Assembly: GCF_000243675.2 (NCBI RefSeq)
Contig: NZ_AHMM02000012.1
Location: 7,434 to 71,433 of the forward strand
Direction of reading: 5' to 3'
Origin: Leptospira inadai serovar Lyme str. 10
GTDB taxonomy: Bacteria > Spirochaetota > Leptospiria > Leptospirales > Leptospiraceae
DNA length: 64,000 bases
Shown: piece after piece, positions 44,331-54,713 of the stretch
How positions within the stretch are numbered: position 1 is the first letter of the stretch
Layout: each line of letters starts with the position of its first letter
The notes under the pieces: generated by a model
Databases searched by the model: none
What the model saw: only the letters and a program-made list of their open reading frames with translations
Told to the model about the DNA's origin: nothing
Position numbers and translations under genes: made by a program

Positions 44331-45293
44331 ATGAATAGGGTCGATAGCGTCGTAATTACCAAAAGGGGGAAGTCCTCCGAATCGTCGAAAGATAATACTT
44401 TTAAAGAAACTTCGATTAACAGCGGAAAAGTTTCTATTTTTCTAAAGTACAATTATAGTAGCAAGGAAAGGCCGAACCGACAAACGATTCTTTTCGTTCA
44501 CGGCTATCCCGATGATCATCGAACCTGGTCGTATCAATTGGATGCGTTATGCGAGGAGTATAACGTGGCGGCTTTGGATCTCAGGGGAGCGGGAAAGTCC
44601 TCTAAACCCGAAGAACAAAAATCCTATAATGTCAGGCGAATTTTCGAGGATTTGGAGGCTGTCATCCGATTTCTCGGCAATGAAAAACCGGTTCATTTGG
44701 TCGCTCACGATTGGGGAGCATTGATTTGCTGGGCCTTTGTCGGCGACAAACGGTATTCTCGATTTATAAAATCTTACACGGCGATGGGAGGTCCGCATCC
44801 GATTTTGGCGAAAAAAAGCATCTTCCGATTGCTCTTTTCGATCAATCCCGTTTCTATTTGGAAAGCGCTGACTCAGGCCCGTAAATCATGGTACATTATC
44901 TTCTTTCAGATTCCATTTCTACCGGAGTTATCCTGGAAATTATTTCCGAAATTTCTCTGGAAAATGGCGATGAACTTAGGTGGAGTTCCTAAGGACGATT
45001 CGTTGCGTTCCAAAACGAAGGAAGAAATTCTTGCTTCAGCACTTTGGCCGATGAATCTATATCGGGAGTTATTGCGTGGAGAAAAATTCCCGGTTCCGGA
45101 GCATATAGAACCTCCGGTGCAGGTTTTCATTCCGGTCAATGATTTTGCGATTCGACCCGAATCCTATAAACTCCATAAGGAAGTCTGCGCTTCTTATCGT
45201 GAATTCCGCTTCAATTCGAATCATTGGATTCAAAGAGTTTTGCCCGGACTCATAACGGAGAAGATTAAGGAATTTGTTTGGGAAACCGGCTAA
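44331..45293 (+). CDS. Alpha/beta-hydrolase of the epoxide hydrolase type
   Basis: The 320-residue enzyme has the oxyanion-hole motif HGYPDD, an Asp nucleophile in AHDWGAL as in epoxide hydrolases and haloalkane dehalogenases, and a late His in NSNHWIQ. The frame opens earlier (TTG 44310), but the ATG one base after the SDR stop is preferred. It probably works with the SDR and metal hydrolase on the same class of hydrophobic substrate. Confidence 0.88.
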   Translation: MNRVDSVVITKRGKSSESSKDNTFKETSINSGKVSIFLKYNYSSKERPNRQTILFVHGYPDDHRTWSYQLDALCEEYNVAALDLRGAGKSSKPEEQKSYNVRRIFEDLEAVIRFLGNEKPVHLVAHDWGALICWAFVGDKRYSRFIKSYTAMGGPHPILAKKSIFRLLFSINPVSIWKALTQARKSWYIIFFQIPFLPELSWKLFPKFLWKMAMNLGGVPKDDSLRSKTKEEILASALWPMNLYRELLRGEKFPVPEHIEPPVQVFIPVNDFAIRPESYKLHKEVCASYREFRFNSNHWIQRVLPGLITEKIKEFVWETG

Positions 45294-45299
45294 GCGGAC

Positions 45300-46364
45300 T
45301 TGAACAAAAAGAATGTCGTTGGGAAGGAAGTTATATGTCCGGTTGAATCGGTTATTTTCGGATCGATTGGGCTGGATTTTCGGAAGGGTTCGTCGATTCT
45401 GTCCTGTATGAAGCATCTGGAGATGTTCGACAATCGCTTATCTCGTATGTCCAAGCATTGGAAAAAATGGGCGAAGCGGCGGGAAATCACCTGCTTCCGT
45501 ATCTACGATCGAGACATTCCCCAGGTCCCTATTTCCGTCGATATTTACGAAGATTATTGTTTAGTCTCGGAATATCTGAACGAATATCCACTTTCCGAAG
45601 AGGATAGAGAAAAGGAGAGATCGTTTATTCGATCCTCTATTTTAAAAATTCTCAATATTTCTCCCGATAATTTATTCTGGAAACGAAGGGAGCAAAAAAA
45701 GGGAAGCGCTCAATATGAAAAAATGGGGGACCGAGCCGTTTCGATCATCGCACGGGAAGGCGGGCTAAAATTCAAAGTAAATCCGAGCGATTACTTGGAC
45801 ACCGGCCTTTTCTTGGATCACCGGATCACTAGGGATTTGGTTCGAAAGGAAAGTAAGGATAAGAAGGTTCTGAATCTTTATTCATACACGGGATCTTTTT
45901 CCGTATACGCAATCGACGGCGGTGCCAAGCGCGTTACAAGCATCGATCTATCAAAAACTTATTTGGATTGGTCGGAGGAAAATTTTCGCTTAAACGGAAT
46001 GTATCCCGACGAGCACGAATTTCTGAGGGAAGACGTGACCGAATGGCTCAGGAAAGAGCGGTCAAATCCTAGACGGGAAAAATACGATCTCATTATAGTA
46101 GATCCTCCCACCTTTTCGAATAGTAAGAAAATGAGGGACATATTCGACGTGCAGCGAGATTATTCTTTTCTGTTAAATGCAGTCTTTAAGGATTTTTCCG
46201 AACCGAATGCGATATTATATTTCTCGACCAACTTTCGGAAATTTAAGATGGATCGGAACGCTTTACTTTGGGAAGATGTACAGGATTTGACGAAAGCAAC
46301 CCACCCCGAGGATTTTCGAAACGAAAGAGTACGATCTGTCTGGAAGATGAAAGATAAATCCTAA
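45300..46364 (+). CDS. RlmK-like rRNA methyltransferase (stand-alone)
   Basis: The protein matches the C-terminal half of E. coli RlmKL, which makes 23S rRNA m7G2069: FDNRLSRMSKHWKKWAKRRE, a SAM site in LNLYSYTGSFSVYAIDGGA, and IIVDPPTFSNSKKMRDIFDVQRD. It is a single methyltransferase domain without the RlmL part. Homology begins about residue 41, so the true start may be ATG 45408 or 45423 rather than the TTG at 45300. It is the last gene of the run, though its role is probably unrelated to the preceding enzymes. Confidence 0.88.
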   Translation: MNKKNVVGKEVICPVESVIFGSIGLDFRKGSSILSCMKHLEMFDNRLSRMSKHWKKWAKRREITCFRIYDRDIPQVPISVDIYEDYCLVSEYLNEYPLSEEDREKERSFIRSSILKILNISPDNLFWKRREQKKGSAQYEKMGDRAVSIIAREGGLKFKVNPSDYLDTGLFLDHRITRDLVRKESKDKKVLNLYSYTGSFSVYAIDGGAKRVTSIDLSKTYLDWSEENFRLNGMYPDEHEFLREDVTEWLRKERSNPRREKYDLIIVDPPTFSNSKKMRDIFDVQRDYSFLLNAVFKDFSEPNAILYFSTNFRKFKMDRNALLWEDVQDLTKATHPEDFRNERVRSVWKMKDKS

Positions 46365-46476
46365 TCCTGTTTATCTCGGCTCCTTTCGATTCGCTTAGCA
46401 ACTTCTTGTACTTATCTTTTAGCTCGCTTGACCTTTCTTTGGAAATAAATAATATTGGCACGATTCGGACGGAATT

Positions 46477-47253
46477 ATGAGAACAAACATATCGATCCTA
46501 TTTATTTCCGTTTACATACTTCTATCCTTGGCCCTAAACGATTCGATTCCGGCCCAGGATAAGGTCGAATCCTCCGTAAAATCCGCTTCGTTAAACGGAG
46601 ATCGTTCGGCCAATGCCGGAGAAGAGGACCAGCTTCAGAGACGCGCAAGTCGTAAGTTTTTTCTGGGTGGAATCGGTGCTAGCGGCTTTAATTGGTTGGG
46701 TTTAGGACACCAACTCTCCCAAAGATTCGCCTTAACATTACTATGGCAGGAGCAAAGAACGATCCAAAGGTTCGACCTGCAATTAAACGGAGTCCAATCG
46801 GATTTATCCGCGCAATTTACTCTAACCAATCACGAAAAAAAGCAAAGGCAAATCGGATTGCAATTCGAATGGTTTCCTTTCGCTAGTCCTTATTTTTTTG
46901 CTCTAGGAGCTGGCTTGGAAACGTTTTCGGAAAAACAACGAAAGACGGTAATGTGGGTCCCGATCGGAGCGGCCCAAGATCACGACTGGAATGTATTGCA
47001 GAAAAAAGGATTTATCTCCGGAGGAGCCGGGTTCCGTTACTTCTTTGCTTCGGGGGTCTTCGTTCATTTCGGCGGCAATCTCTTACTTTACTTAAACAAA
47101 TCCTATCAGGCTCATCGAGGAGCCTATATCGCTAACACGTATTGGGATCCGCGACAATTCCAACTCGACTGGATGGAGCCTGATAAAGTCGGTCGAGATA
47201 GGCAAACAGGATATGGAGCGCAGATTCAGATTTTGCTCGGATACGCCTTTTAA
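46477..47253 (+). CDS. Outer-membrane beta-barrel-like protein
   Basis: The 258-residue protein has a signal peptide (ILFISVYILLSLALNDSIPA) and a beta-rich C-terminal part with alternating aromatic residues (GLQFEWFPFASPYFFALGAG, GAGFRYFFASGVFVHFGGNLLLYLN), ending in the aromatic terminus GYAF typical of outer-membrane barrels. The function is unknown. It is a single gene. Confidence 0.75.
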   Translation: MRTNISILFISVYILLSLALNDSIPAQDKVESSVKSASLNGDRSANAGEEDQLQRRASRKFFLGGIGASGFNWLGLGHQLSQRFALTLLWQEQRTIQRFDLQLNGVQSDLSAQFTLTNHEKKQRQIGLQFEWFPFASPYFFALGAGLETFSEKQRKTVMWVPIGAAQDHDWNVLQKKGFISGGAGFRYFFASGVFVHFGGNLLLYLNKSYQAHRGAYIANTYWDPRQFQLDWMEPDKVGRDRQTGYGAQIQILLGYAF

Positions 47254-47552
47254 TTTAAAGAAAATTCAATATATTTAATGTAGCTACGGAATTCGGATCC
47301 GATTTTCTTTTCATGAAGGGATTTAGAAGTAAAGTTACTACTAGATTCTCCGAAAAGGCGTGTGGACAAAAAGGTCTTTCGCTCGGATAAAATCGACTTT
47401 CTTTCTCGTTCAGGCGAGTCCCTTTCGATTAAGAAGACGAGAAGAGTATGAATTTGCGCATGAAAATACATATTTCGCATATTATTATATAAAAAAATAT
47501 AATTTTACAGAAAAAAAATGGTAAAATACTATTTTTTCTATATATTCTACAT
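47254..47552. other. Intergenic region, strongly AT-rich at its right end
   Basis: The last 90 bases (47465-47552) are almost pure A/T and supply several TATAAT-like words for the next gene. No clear Shine-Dalgarno precedes its ATG. Nothing coding is seen. Confidence 0.4.
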
Positions 47553-48497
47553 ATGCTGAAATTGGAATTCGGTAAGTACGAGGCCTCGATGGAAGAAGAA
47601 AGCTTTCATAAGCTTTTCAACGGGGCGATTTTGAATCTATGCAACGAACTTCCCGCTTCATTGAGAACGGAAACTCTTCGTTTTTTAAAGGAATATTCGG
47701 GATGCGCGATATCCAATAATTTCGATTTTTTTAATAAATATAACGGTCCGTGTTATACGATTATCTATTGGATTAATGAGAGGGCTCATAATCTTTCCTG
47801 GGACGATCCTTGGTTGACTCTGCTTATTCAATCCCATTCGTCCGCTTTATTGCTCTATTCGCTTGACGATCATTTAGTCGATAAGTCCTTAAGGACATCG
47901 GGCACTCTGCTTCAATTGCGGACTCAGGCCTGGGAAAAATATTCCCAAGCGGGTAGACTATTCGATAAGGAAATTCATAAGGCTTCCCTCGTGCGAGAGG
48001 AATTTATCGATAAATATTTTCGCTCGATCCGCGATAACGGTTTTGCCGATACGTTGGAGGACTATTTAACTCGATTTCGTTCACAGATGGCCATTTGGTC
48101 TCTGCAACCTTATTTGCTGGCCAGGTCGTTTCTTTCTAGGGCGCAGGCAGAATCAGTTTTAAAAATGTACGAATCTTTCGGAATAGCATGGCGGCTCTTG
48201 GAGGATTATCGGGATTTGGGAAAAGATATCGAAAGCGGATCGGTCTCATCGATGATTTATTTTCTTCCCGAGAAGGTTCAGCTTGATTGGGGAAAACGGG
48301 CTCGCGTCGAAATATTCGCCTTGTTCGAGGAATCCAATTTGGATCAAAAAGTTTCCGACTTGACCAATTCTTACTTAAATGAAGCCGCCCAGATGGCTGC
48401 GAAGCTGCATTTGAAAGAATACGCGCATTGTTTATCGTCAATGAGATTGCCGATCGTGAATTTTTCGAGCGTAGAGCATAAAAACATAAAAACGTAA
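47553..48497 (+). CDS. Class I isoprenoid-synthase-like protein
   Basis: The 314-residue all-helical protein carries an acidic first motif (SLDDHLVD, D105, D106 and D110) and a second (WRLLEDYRDLGKDIESGSVSSMIYFLP, about 213-240), spaced as in class I prenyl-chain and squalene/phytoene-synthase folds. These motifs bind diphosphate through Mg. The sequence is otherwise divergent, so substrate and product (terpenoid, or condensation of isoprenyl units) are unknown. An alternative ATG 36 bases downstream is possible. Confidence 0.65.
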   Translation: MLKLEFGKYEASMEEESFHKLFNGAILNLCNELPASLRTETLRFLKEYSGCAISNNFDFFNKYNGPCYTIIYWINERAHNLSWDDPWLTLLIQSHSSALLLYSLDDHLVDKSLRTSGTLLQLRTQAWEKYSQAGRLFDKEIHKASLVREEFIDKYFRSIRDNGFADTLEDYLTRFRSQMAIWSLQPYLLARSFLSRAQAESVLKMYESFGIAWRLLEDYRDLGKDIESGSVSSMIYFLPEKVQLDWGKRARVEIFALFEESNLDQKVSDLTNSYLNEAAQMAAKLHLKEYAHCLSSMRLPIVNFSSVEHKNIKT

Positions 48498-48546
48498 TAC
48501 TGATAGAAGGTTTTCCGGGAGGTCATGATAAAGTTCGTCTTTCATG

Positions 48547-51500
48547 TCAGCGGCTCGGAATTACCTCCGAGATATGAGTAGCGAGAAAAAGATCGTAAAA
48601 TGTAAAAAAGACTAACGGAATCAGGAGGAGGGTGAGCAAGCAGGAGGCGCTTAAGCCGGCAATTACCGTCACCGCAAGAGGTTTCCACAATTGACTACCG
48701 TCTCCGTAATCGAATAAGGCCGGGAGCAAGCCGAGCACGGTCGTAAGAGTGGTGATCGAGATCGGCCGGAGTCTCTCCAGGCAGGAAATTACGATCATTT
48801 GTTCCATCGAATCATGGGCTTTGCCGTCCGATAGCTTAGAGAGAAACGTTTCGATCAATAGAATCGAATTGTTGACCACTATGCCGGATAGCATTACAAA
48901 TCCTATATATACGGAAATATTTAAGCTTTGTCCGAATAGGAATAGGACGAGAATCGCGCCCGAAACCGCGAAAGGGACGCTTAAAATAATGATTGCCGGA
49001 GCTAGAAACGATTCGAATAGCGAGGCCAAGATGCAGTAAATTATAATAAACGATATTACGATCATCGCGATTAATTCCCCTTTGCTTTCCTTTAGTTTCT
49101 TGTAGCTACCCGTAATTTCGTAGTGGTAGTTTTCCGGAAAGGGGATTTTATTTAGAGCTTCCTCCATTTTGCCGACTGCCGTTCCGGTATCGATATCGCT
49201 CAATTTTGCGGTGACGCTGTACGTTCTTCTCTTATTCTTTCGATAAATTTTGGATTCGCTTTTTTCCTCCTTTACATCGGAAATTTCCGTTATCGGAATC
49301 CTGTAAACGCTTTCCTCCCGGTAAATAGGAAAAGTCCAGTCGTAGATCGATCGTTGGTCGGCTCTATACTCCTCTCCAAATCGGACTTTTATATCGATTT
49401 CGCGGTCTATATCATAAAATTTCGTAGGGATACTGCCAGTTACTCCCGTTTTTAGATAATTGGCGATTTGGTTTGCGTTTAATCCGGAACGTGCAGCTTT
49501 TACTTTATCTAAATATAAACTGATTTGATCTTTTCCTTCCTTGAATCGAAGCGCTACCTGTTGTATTCCTGGGATTTCCCCGATTTTTCGAGCGGATTCC
49601 TTCGCGAGTTCCTTAATTTTCTCTCCGTCATCGCCGATGATTTCGACGTCGACTTCTTTGGACGAATCTTCATCGCCGGCTTCGGTGTAGAAGACGAAGG
49701 CATCCTCCGCTTTGTCGCTGATCGACTTCAATTCTTCTATTAATTCGGCGGACGATTGATTTTTCCTTTCCGAAAGAGGTTTTAGCTGGATTAAGAAATC
49801 CGCATGCCATTTCTCCACTTTTGCGGAGACCTTGTCGACTGCAGGGTGTGCGACGATCAACTGTTCGACTTTCGAGACGATTCTATCCGTCGCGTCCAAA
49901 TGGGTGCCGGTTTCCACTTCTACAGAGGCATTGATTTTTCCCGAATCGAGGGGATCCACATATTCTTGGCGCAAAAAAGGAACTAAAAGGAAAGGGAGTA
50001 ACAATCCGGGGATAGCGAATACAAGGATTCGTTTTCTGTTTCGAATGGAATTTATTAAAATATTAGAATATACCTGGTAAGGATCGATTCGGATTTTTGC
50101 GGAAATTCCCGCGAATCTTGTCCCCTTCTTTGAGGAAAATCCCCTAGTAAGGTCCGGAAATTTTATGGGTGAATATCTCGATTCTCGGGATAATAGGATC
50201 CTAGACAACGTAGGCAAAAAGGTCAGGGCGACGACCAGGGATACTAAAAGAGAGACCGAAACCGTCACGGCAATGCCTCCGTAAAGATCGCGGATATCCT
50301 GGGAACTAAAGAAAATGGGAAGGAATACCGCGATACTCGTGAGAATGGATGCGAATAACTCCCGCGATAAGGAGGCGGCTGCCAAAACCGGATTCGAGGT
50401 CCGATATCCGGTCGTCTCTTTTAAGTGAAAAATTCTATCGATTACCACGATCGAACAATCCACGAGCATTCCCACACCTAGGGCGAGTCCGCATAACGAA
50501 AGTACGTTGATGCCAGTTCCTAGAAGATACATCGGACCGAAAGTAATTACGATGGATAAGGGAATTGATATCGCGACTAGAAAGGTCGAATAAACGTTTC
50601 GCAGGAATACAAAAAGGACAATCACGGCGATGATGCCGCCGGTCAAAGCGGAACTCATGACTCGTTCGATAGCGGACTCGATGGCAATCGATTGATCGTA
50701 ATTGATCGTTTGACGAATATCGTCAAAGCGAATCGCGTTTAACTCCTTTTTAAGATCTTTGCATATTGCGAGAGTATTTGCGTCTCCGGCTTTCTGTACG
50801 TAGATGGATACTACTTCCTTTCCTGCGTCGCGGGATATGTTCTCTTTTTCCCGGTATCCATCCCTCACATCCGCAATGTCCCGTAGACGTACGATTCTTT
50901 CTTCCCTGGCGACAATCGGAATTAAATTCAGATCTTCGACTTTGCCGTGCTTTCCTAGGATTTTTACGGATCGCCAAACATTCCCATCTAGAACTTTTCC
51001 GGCAGGAAGGTCCACATTCGAAGCACGAATTTTCTCCAGCACCGTATCCAAGGAAATTCCGAGCATCAAGAGGCGGCCTTTGTGAATATCGATATTAATT
51101 TCTCTTTGATAACCGCCTCCCACCTGAATTTCGCTAACGCCGTCTATCCTTTCCAAACGCTTTTTATACTTGTTTTCCGCGAAATCCCTCAATTCCTTCA
51201 GCTTCCATTTATCGGATTCCAATTTTATTATAAAGACGGGTTTGTCGGTCGGATCGTATCTCAGAATAGTCGGTTCTTCCACTTCCCTCGGAAAGGAATT
51301 CCGAATTAAATCTATCTTAGACCTGATTTCGAGGGATCTATAGGAGACATTCGTTCCTCGCTGAAATACCACGTTTACTCTGGACTCTCCCTCTTCGGAA
51401 GAAGAGAATACAGATTCGATTCCCCCGACTCCGGCGATTTGTTCTTCGATAGGTTTAGTCAGAATTTCCTCGATTTTACCGGGCGAAATTCCGGGATATC

Positions 51501-51651
51501 TCGTTACTATCGTAACCGCCGGAGAAATCATTGCGGGCATCAGCGAGATCGGTAGTTTTCGAACGGATAATATTCCGAATATAACAAATCCAGAATACAG
51601 CATAAACACTGTTATCGGTTTTCGGAATGCCGATATTACCAAATTCTCCAT
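48547..51651 (-). CDS. RND-family efflux pump, inner-membrane subunit 2
   Basis: The 1034-residue protein has the RND layout: 12 membrane segments, two large periplasmic loops, KLPISLMPAMISPAVTIVTRYPGISPGKIEEILTKPIEE at the N-terminus and LGLLPALFDYGDGSQLWKPLAVTVIAGL near the C-terminus. TM4 has GVGMLVDCSIVVIDR with a single Asp, and TM10 has GIVVNNSILLIE. It overlaps its twin by one base (TAATG) and is the last gene of the leftward arm. Paired RND genes in other bacteria (MdtB/MdtC) assemble as mixed trimers. Confidence 0.93.
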   Translation of the reverse strand: MENLVISAFRKPITVFMLYSGFVIFGILSVRKLPISLMPAMISPAVTIVTRYPGISPGKIEEILTKPIEEQIAGVGGIESVFSSSEEGESRVNVVFQRGTNVSYRSLEIRSKIDLIRNSFPREVEEPTILRYDPTDKPVFIIKLESDKWKLKELRDFAENKYKKRLERIDGVSEIQVGGGYQREINIDIHKGRLLMLGISLDTVLEKIRASNVDLPAGKVLDGNVWRSVKILGKHGKVEDLNLIPIVAREERIVRLRDIADVRDGYREKENISRDAGKEVVSIYVQKAGDANTLAICKDLKKELNAIRFDDIRQTINYDQSIAIESAIERVMSSALTGGIIAVIVLFVFLRNVYSTFLVAISIPLSIVITFGPMYLLGTGINVLSLCGLALGVGMLVDCSIVVIDRIFHLKETTGYRTSNPVLAAASLSRELFASILTSIAVFLPIFFSSQDIRDLYGGIAVTVSVSLLVSLVVALTFLPTLSRILLSRESRYSPIKFPDLTRGFSSKKGTRFAGISAKIRIDPYQVYSNILINSIRNRKRILVFAIPGLLLPFLLVPFLRQEYVDPLDSGKINASVEVETGTHLDATDRIVSKVEQLIVAHPAVDKVSAKVEKWHADFLIQLKPLSERKNQSSAELIEELKSISDKAEDAFVFYTEAGDEDSSKEVDVEIIGDDGEKIKELAKESARKIGEIPGIQQVALRFKEGKDQISLYLDKVKAARSGLNANQIANYLKTGVTGSIPTKFYDIDREIDIKVRFGEEYRADQRSIYDWTFPIYREESVYRIPITEISDVKEEKSESKIYRKNKRRTYSVTAKLSDIDTGTAVGKMEEALNKIPFPENYHYEITGSYKKLKESKGELIAMIVISFIIIYCILASLFESFLAPAIIILSVPFAVSGAILVLFLFGQSLNISVYIGFVMLSGIVVNNSILLIETFLSKLSDGKAHDSMEQMIVISCLERLRPISITTLTTVLGLLPALFDYGDGSQLWKPLAVTVIAGLSASCLLTLLLIPLVFFTFYDLFLATHISEVIPSR

Positions 51652-54600
51652 TATTTCTTCGATCTTCTCAGGGCAAAATATGCTGATGGAATGATTGCGA
51701 CCGAAAGTACGGTAGATGCCGTCAGGCCACCGATCACGGCGAGGGCCATCGGCTCTTGCGGAGAGTCTCCGCCTAAGGATAGTGCGGCAGGAAGTAATCC
51801 AAGTACCGTCGTGAGAGTCGTATTTAGGATCGTGTCGATCCTTCTGCGCACGGTAGAACGCAGGAGTTCCTCCTCATCGAGCGAAGCATTCCCTTGCATA
51901 AAAAATTCGATCAAAATAATCGCATTATTCACGACGAGGCCCGTTAGCATCACCATGCCCATACCGGAAATTATGCTAAGGGTGTTTTTAGTAAGGATGA
52001 GTAATGAAAGGGAGCCCACTCCCACCATAACGACGGAAAGCATTACGACTAACGGTAAGATTAAATTTTCGAACTGGGATGCCAGCGTCATATAAATAAG
52101 AAGAACTGCAAAGGCACCTGCCCAATAGAGAGCGGCGAATGATTTGGCCGATTCCTTTTGCAATTCGCCCGGCAGTACGGAGATGTCCTGTTTTTTTACA
52201 TAGGACTTTGCTATATCGGCAATACCTTCCTCCAGCTTGTTTTCGGAAATTCCGGGATGCGAAACGGAAAGGATCGCGACTCTTCTCCCGTTCATTCTGG
52301 TTATTTTCCGGAGCGCGTTTGATGGTACTATATTCGCGAGGGTTCCGAGCAGGACGCTCTTTCCTGATTGCAATCGGATAGGGATCGCAGGAACCGAACG
52401 GAAACCGAAACGATCCGCTTCGCGAAAGCGGACTAAAACGTCGAATTCGAAATCGTTTTCCCTGAATTTGGTCGCTATGTCTCCTTTATAAGCCGATTTC
52501 AGCGCCGTAGCGATATCTTCCACCGTGAGGCCGAAGAACGACATTTTCTCCCGATCCAGTACGACTCTTAACTCCGGAGATTCTTCCCGTAAACTTGACT
52601 TCACTTCCGGGTTTCCGGGAATCGATCGTATTAATTTTTCGGAATGTATTGCGGTGTCCTTAATGATTTGTAGATCTTGGCCGGATATCTCCAGTGATAT
52701 CCCCCCGTCGTTGGAGAATATGGTCGAAAGAACTCCTCCGGATAGTTTAGAGGAGATTTTTGCCCCGGAGTCCGATTCGATTTTTTCTATATGTGGTCGA
52801 AATGACTCCAGGAAATCCTTGGTTTTTCCGGAATCGAGTCTCACGAAGATCGAGGCTCGATTTAATCCGAAATCGCCTTGCGGATTCAGTACGATGTCCC
52901 TTTCCTCATAGCCTACTTTCGAAAAAGCTAATCCGACTTTCGATTCCGATCTAAGCGCGGCTCCGATCCGGTCGACGACGGAGACGGTGTATTCCAGGGA
53001 GGAGCCTTCGGGGGTGACGACGGAGAATTCCAATTCTCCTTGATCGATTTCAGGAAGGATTTCGGTCGGAATTAAGAAGCCGAGGAAAATCGTAAGAGGG
53101 ACAAGGACAATGCAAATCAAGAACGTTCTGGATTTTTTTACATAAAAGAAAATTGATATTCTTTCGAAAAAACTTCTGATTGAATCGAGAGATCTTAACC
53201 GGAAGTCTTCGATTATTTTAGGAAAATCGTTTCCTTTCGGTCGAAAAAATTCGAACTGAGATAGAACCGGAACCAATGTGGATGACGTAAAGAACGAAGA
53301 GACCAACGAGAATGAGATCGTAAGCGCGAATTCCCTGAATATCTCCGCAGCCAAACCTTCCACAAAAACGATCGGCAAAAAAACGACACAGCTTGTTATG
53401 GTCGATCCAAAAATCGAAGTTAGAACTTCCTTGGTTCCTGATATGGATAAAGCGACCGGGTCTTCTCCGGCCTTTCGTCGGATTGAAATCGCTTCCAGTA
53501 CTACGGTAGAAGAATCTACAACCATCCCGACGCCGATCGCGAGTCCGCCGAGGGACATCGTATTGATCGTAAGTCCGCATCCGTACATCAGTAGGAAGGT
53601 AGTCATGACGGATACGGGTACCGCGCTGATTACGATCGCGGGTTCCCGAAAATTTCCTAAAAAAAAACTTAAAACGAAATAACAAATGAAGATCGCGATA
53701 ATCCCCGAGGAGGCTACCGAGAAGATGGAATCTTTGATGATGAGGGACTGATCGGAAACGATTTCGAAACTAATTTTATCTCCGAACTTCTCGGTAAGTT
53801 CCGCTACTAAGACGCGGACCTGCGAGGAAACTTGCACGGTGTTCTTACCGGCTTCTTTCTTTAGGATGAGAGAAACGACTTCTTCGTCCAAAATTTTAGA
53901 AATGCTGGTTCTCTCCTTATACGAGTCGGCGATCTCGGCCACATATTCGAGGTAGATCGGAATTCCGGCCTTTGAAACGCCGATGACCGTGCGCGGAATT
54001 TCATTTACGGAAGGAAATAAGCCGTCCGTTCGGATTTGAATTTCCTTGTCTCCTTCTCTAACGTTTCCTGCCGGGAATCCGAAATTATTGGCATTCAGTT
54101 GGTTGACGATATCCCGCATTCCTATGCCGAAGGATTCCAATTTTCCTTTATCTACGTTTACTTGAATTTGGCGTTCGAATCCTCCGGAGAGGGAGATCGC
54201 GGCAATACCGTCGACTCGCTCGAAATAAGGGATTATATTTCTACGTAAGAAGAATCTCACGTCGCTTAACGGAATCGACTTTGACCTTACCGCAATTTGC
54301 AGTACGGGAGCGCTATTCGGATCGAAGCGGATTACGATCGATTTTCTGACATCCTGAGGAAGAGATCCTTTTACAAGATCCAATTTCTCCCTAACCTGTA
54401 TTAGGGCCTGGTCTATGTTCGTTCCCCAGCGGAATCTGACGGTAACTATGGAAACTCCTTCGATAGATTCGGATACGACTCGATCGATTCCGCCTACCGA
54501 GGCTAGAATTTCTTCGATAGGTTTCGTGACTAAAGTTTCGATTTCTCCCGGAGCTACGTTCGAATAGACCGTAACCACGGTTAACGTGGGGAAACTCACA

Positions 54601-54710
54601 TCGGGCAGGAGCTCCATCTTGAGCTTTGATAGCCCGATCGCTCCGAATAGGATAAAAAGAAAAAAAGTCGTGATCGTAGTGACTTTTCGCTTAGCAAAAT
54701 ATTCGATCAT
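51651..54710 (-). CDS. RND-family efflux pump, inner-membrane subunit 1
   Basis: The 1019-residue RND protein has KMELLPDVSFPTLTVVTVYSNVAPGEIETLVTKPIEE at the start, AIGVGMVVDSSTVVLEA in TM4 and GLVVNNAIILIEFF in TM10. It is only distantly similar to the pump encoded downstream, so this is an old duplication or a heteromeric pair. Substrates could be drugs, metals, bile-like compounds or envelope lipids. The adaptor and channel are encoded on the divergent arm. Confidence 0.93.
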   Translation of the reverse strand: MIEYFAKRKVTTITTFFLFILFGAIGLSKLKMELLPDVSFPTLTVVTVYSNVAPGEIETLVTKPIEEILASVGGIDRVVSESIEGVSIVTVRFRWGTNIDQALIQVREKLDLVKGSLPQDVRKSIVIRFDPNSAPVLQIAVRSKSIPLSDVRFFLRRNIIPYFERVDGIAAISLSGGFERQIQVNVDKGKLESFGIGMRDIVNQLNANNFGFPAGNVREGDKEIQIRTDGLFPSVNEIPRTVIGVSKAGIPIYLEYVAEIADSYKERTSISKILDEEVVSLILKKEAGKNTVQVSSQVRVLVAELTEKFGDKISFEIVSDQSLIIKDSIFSVASSGIIAIFICYFVLSFFLGNFREPAIVISAVPVSVMTTFLLMYGCGLTINTMSLGGLAIGVGMVVDSSTVVLEAISIRRKAGEDPVALSISGTKEVLTSIFGSTITSCVVFLPIVFVEGLAAEIFREFALTISFSLVSSFFTSSTLVPVLSQFEFFRPKGNDFPKIIEDFRLRSLDSIRSFFERISIFFYVKKSRTFLICIVLVPLTIFLGFLIPTEILPEIDQGELEFSVVTPEGSSLEYTVSVVDRIGAALRSESKVGLAFSKVGYEERDIVLNPQGDFGLNRASIFVRLDSGKTKDFLESFRPHIEKIESDSGAKISSKLSGGVLSTIFSNDGGISLEISGQDLQIIKDTAIHSEKLIRSIPGNPEVKSSLREESPELRVVLDREKMSFFGLTVEDIATALKSAYKGDIATKFRENDFEFDVLVRFREADRFGFRSVPAIPIRLQSGKSVLLGTLANIVPSNALRKITRMNGRRVAILSVSHPGISENKLEEGIADIAKSYVKKQDISVLPGELQKESAKSFAALYWAGAFAVLLIYMTLASQFENLILPLVVMLSVVMVGVGSLSLLILTKNTLSIISGMGMVMLTGLVVNNAIILIEFFMQGNASLDEEELLRSTVRRRIDTILNTTLTTVLGLLPAALSLGGDSPQEPMALAVIGGLTASTVLSVAIIPSAYFALRRSKK

Positions 54711-54713
54711 CGA

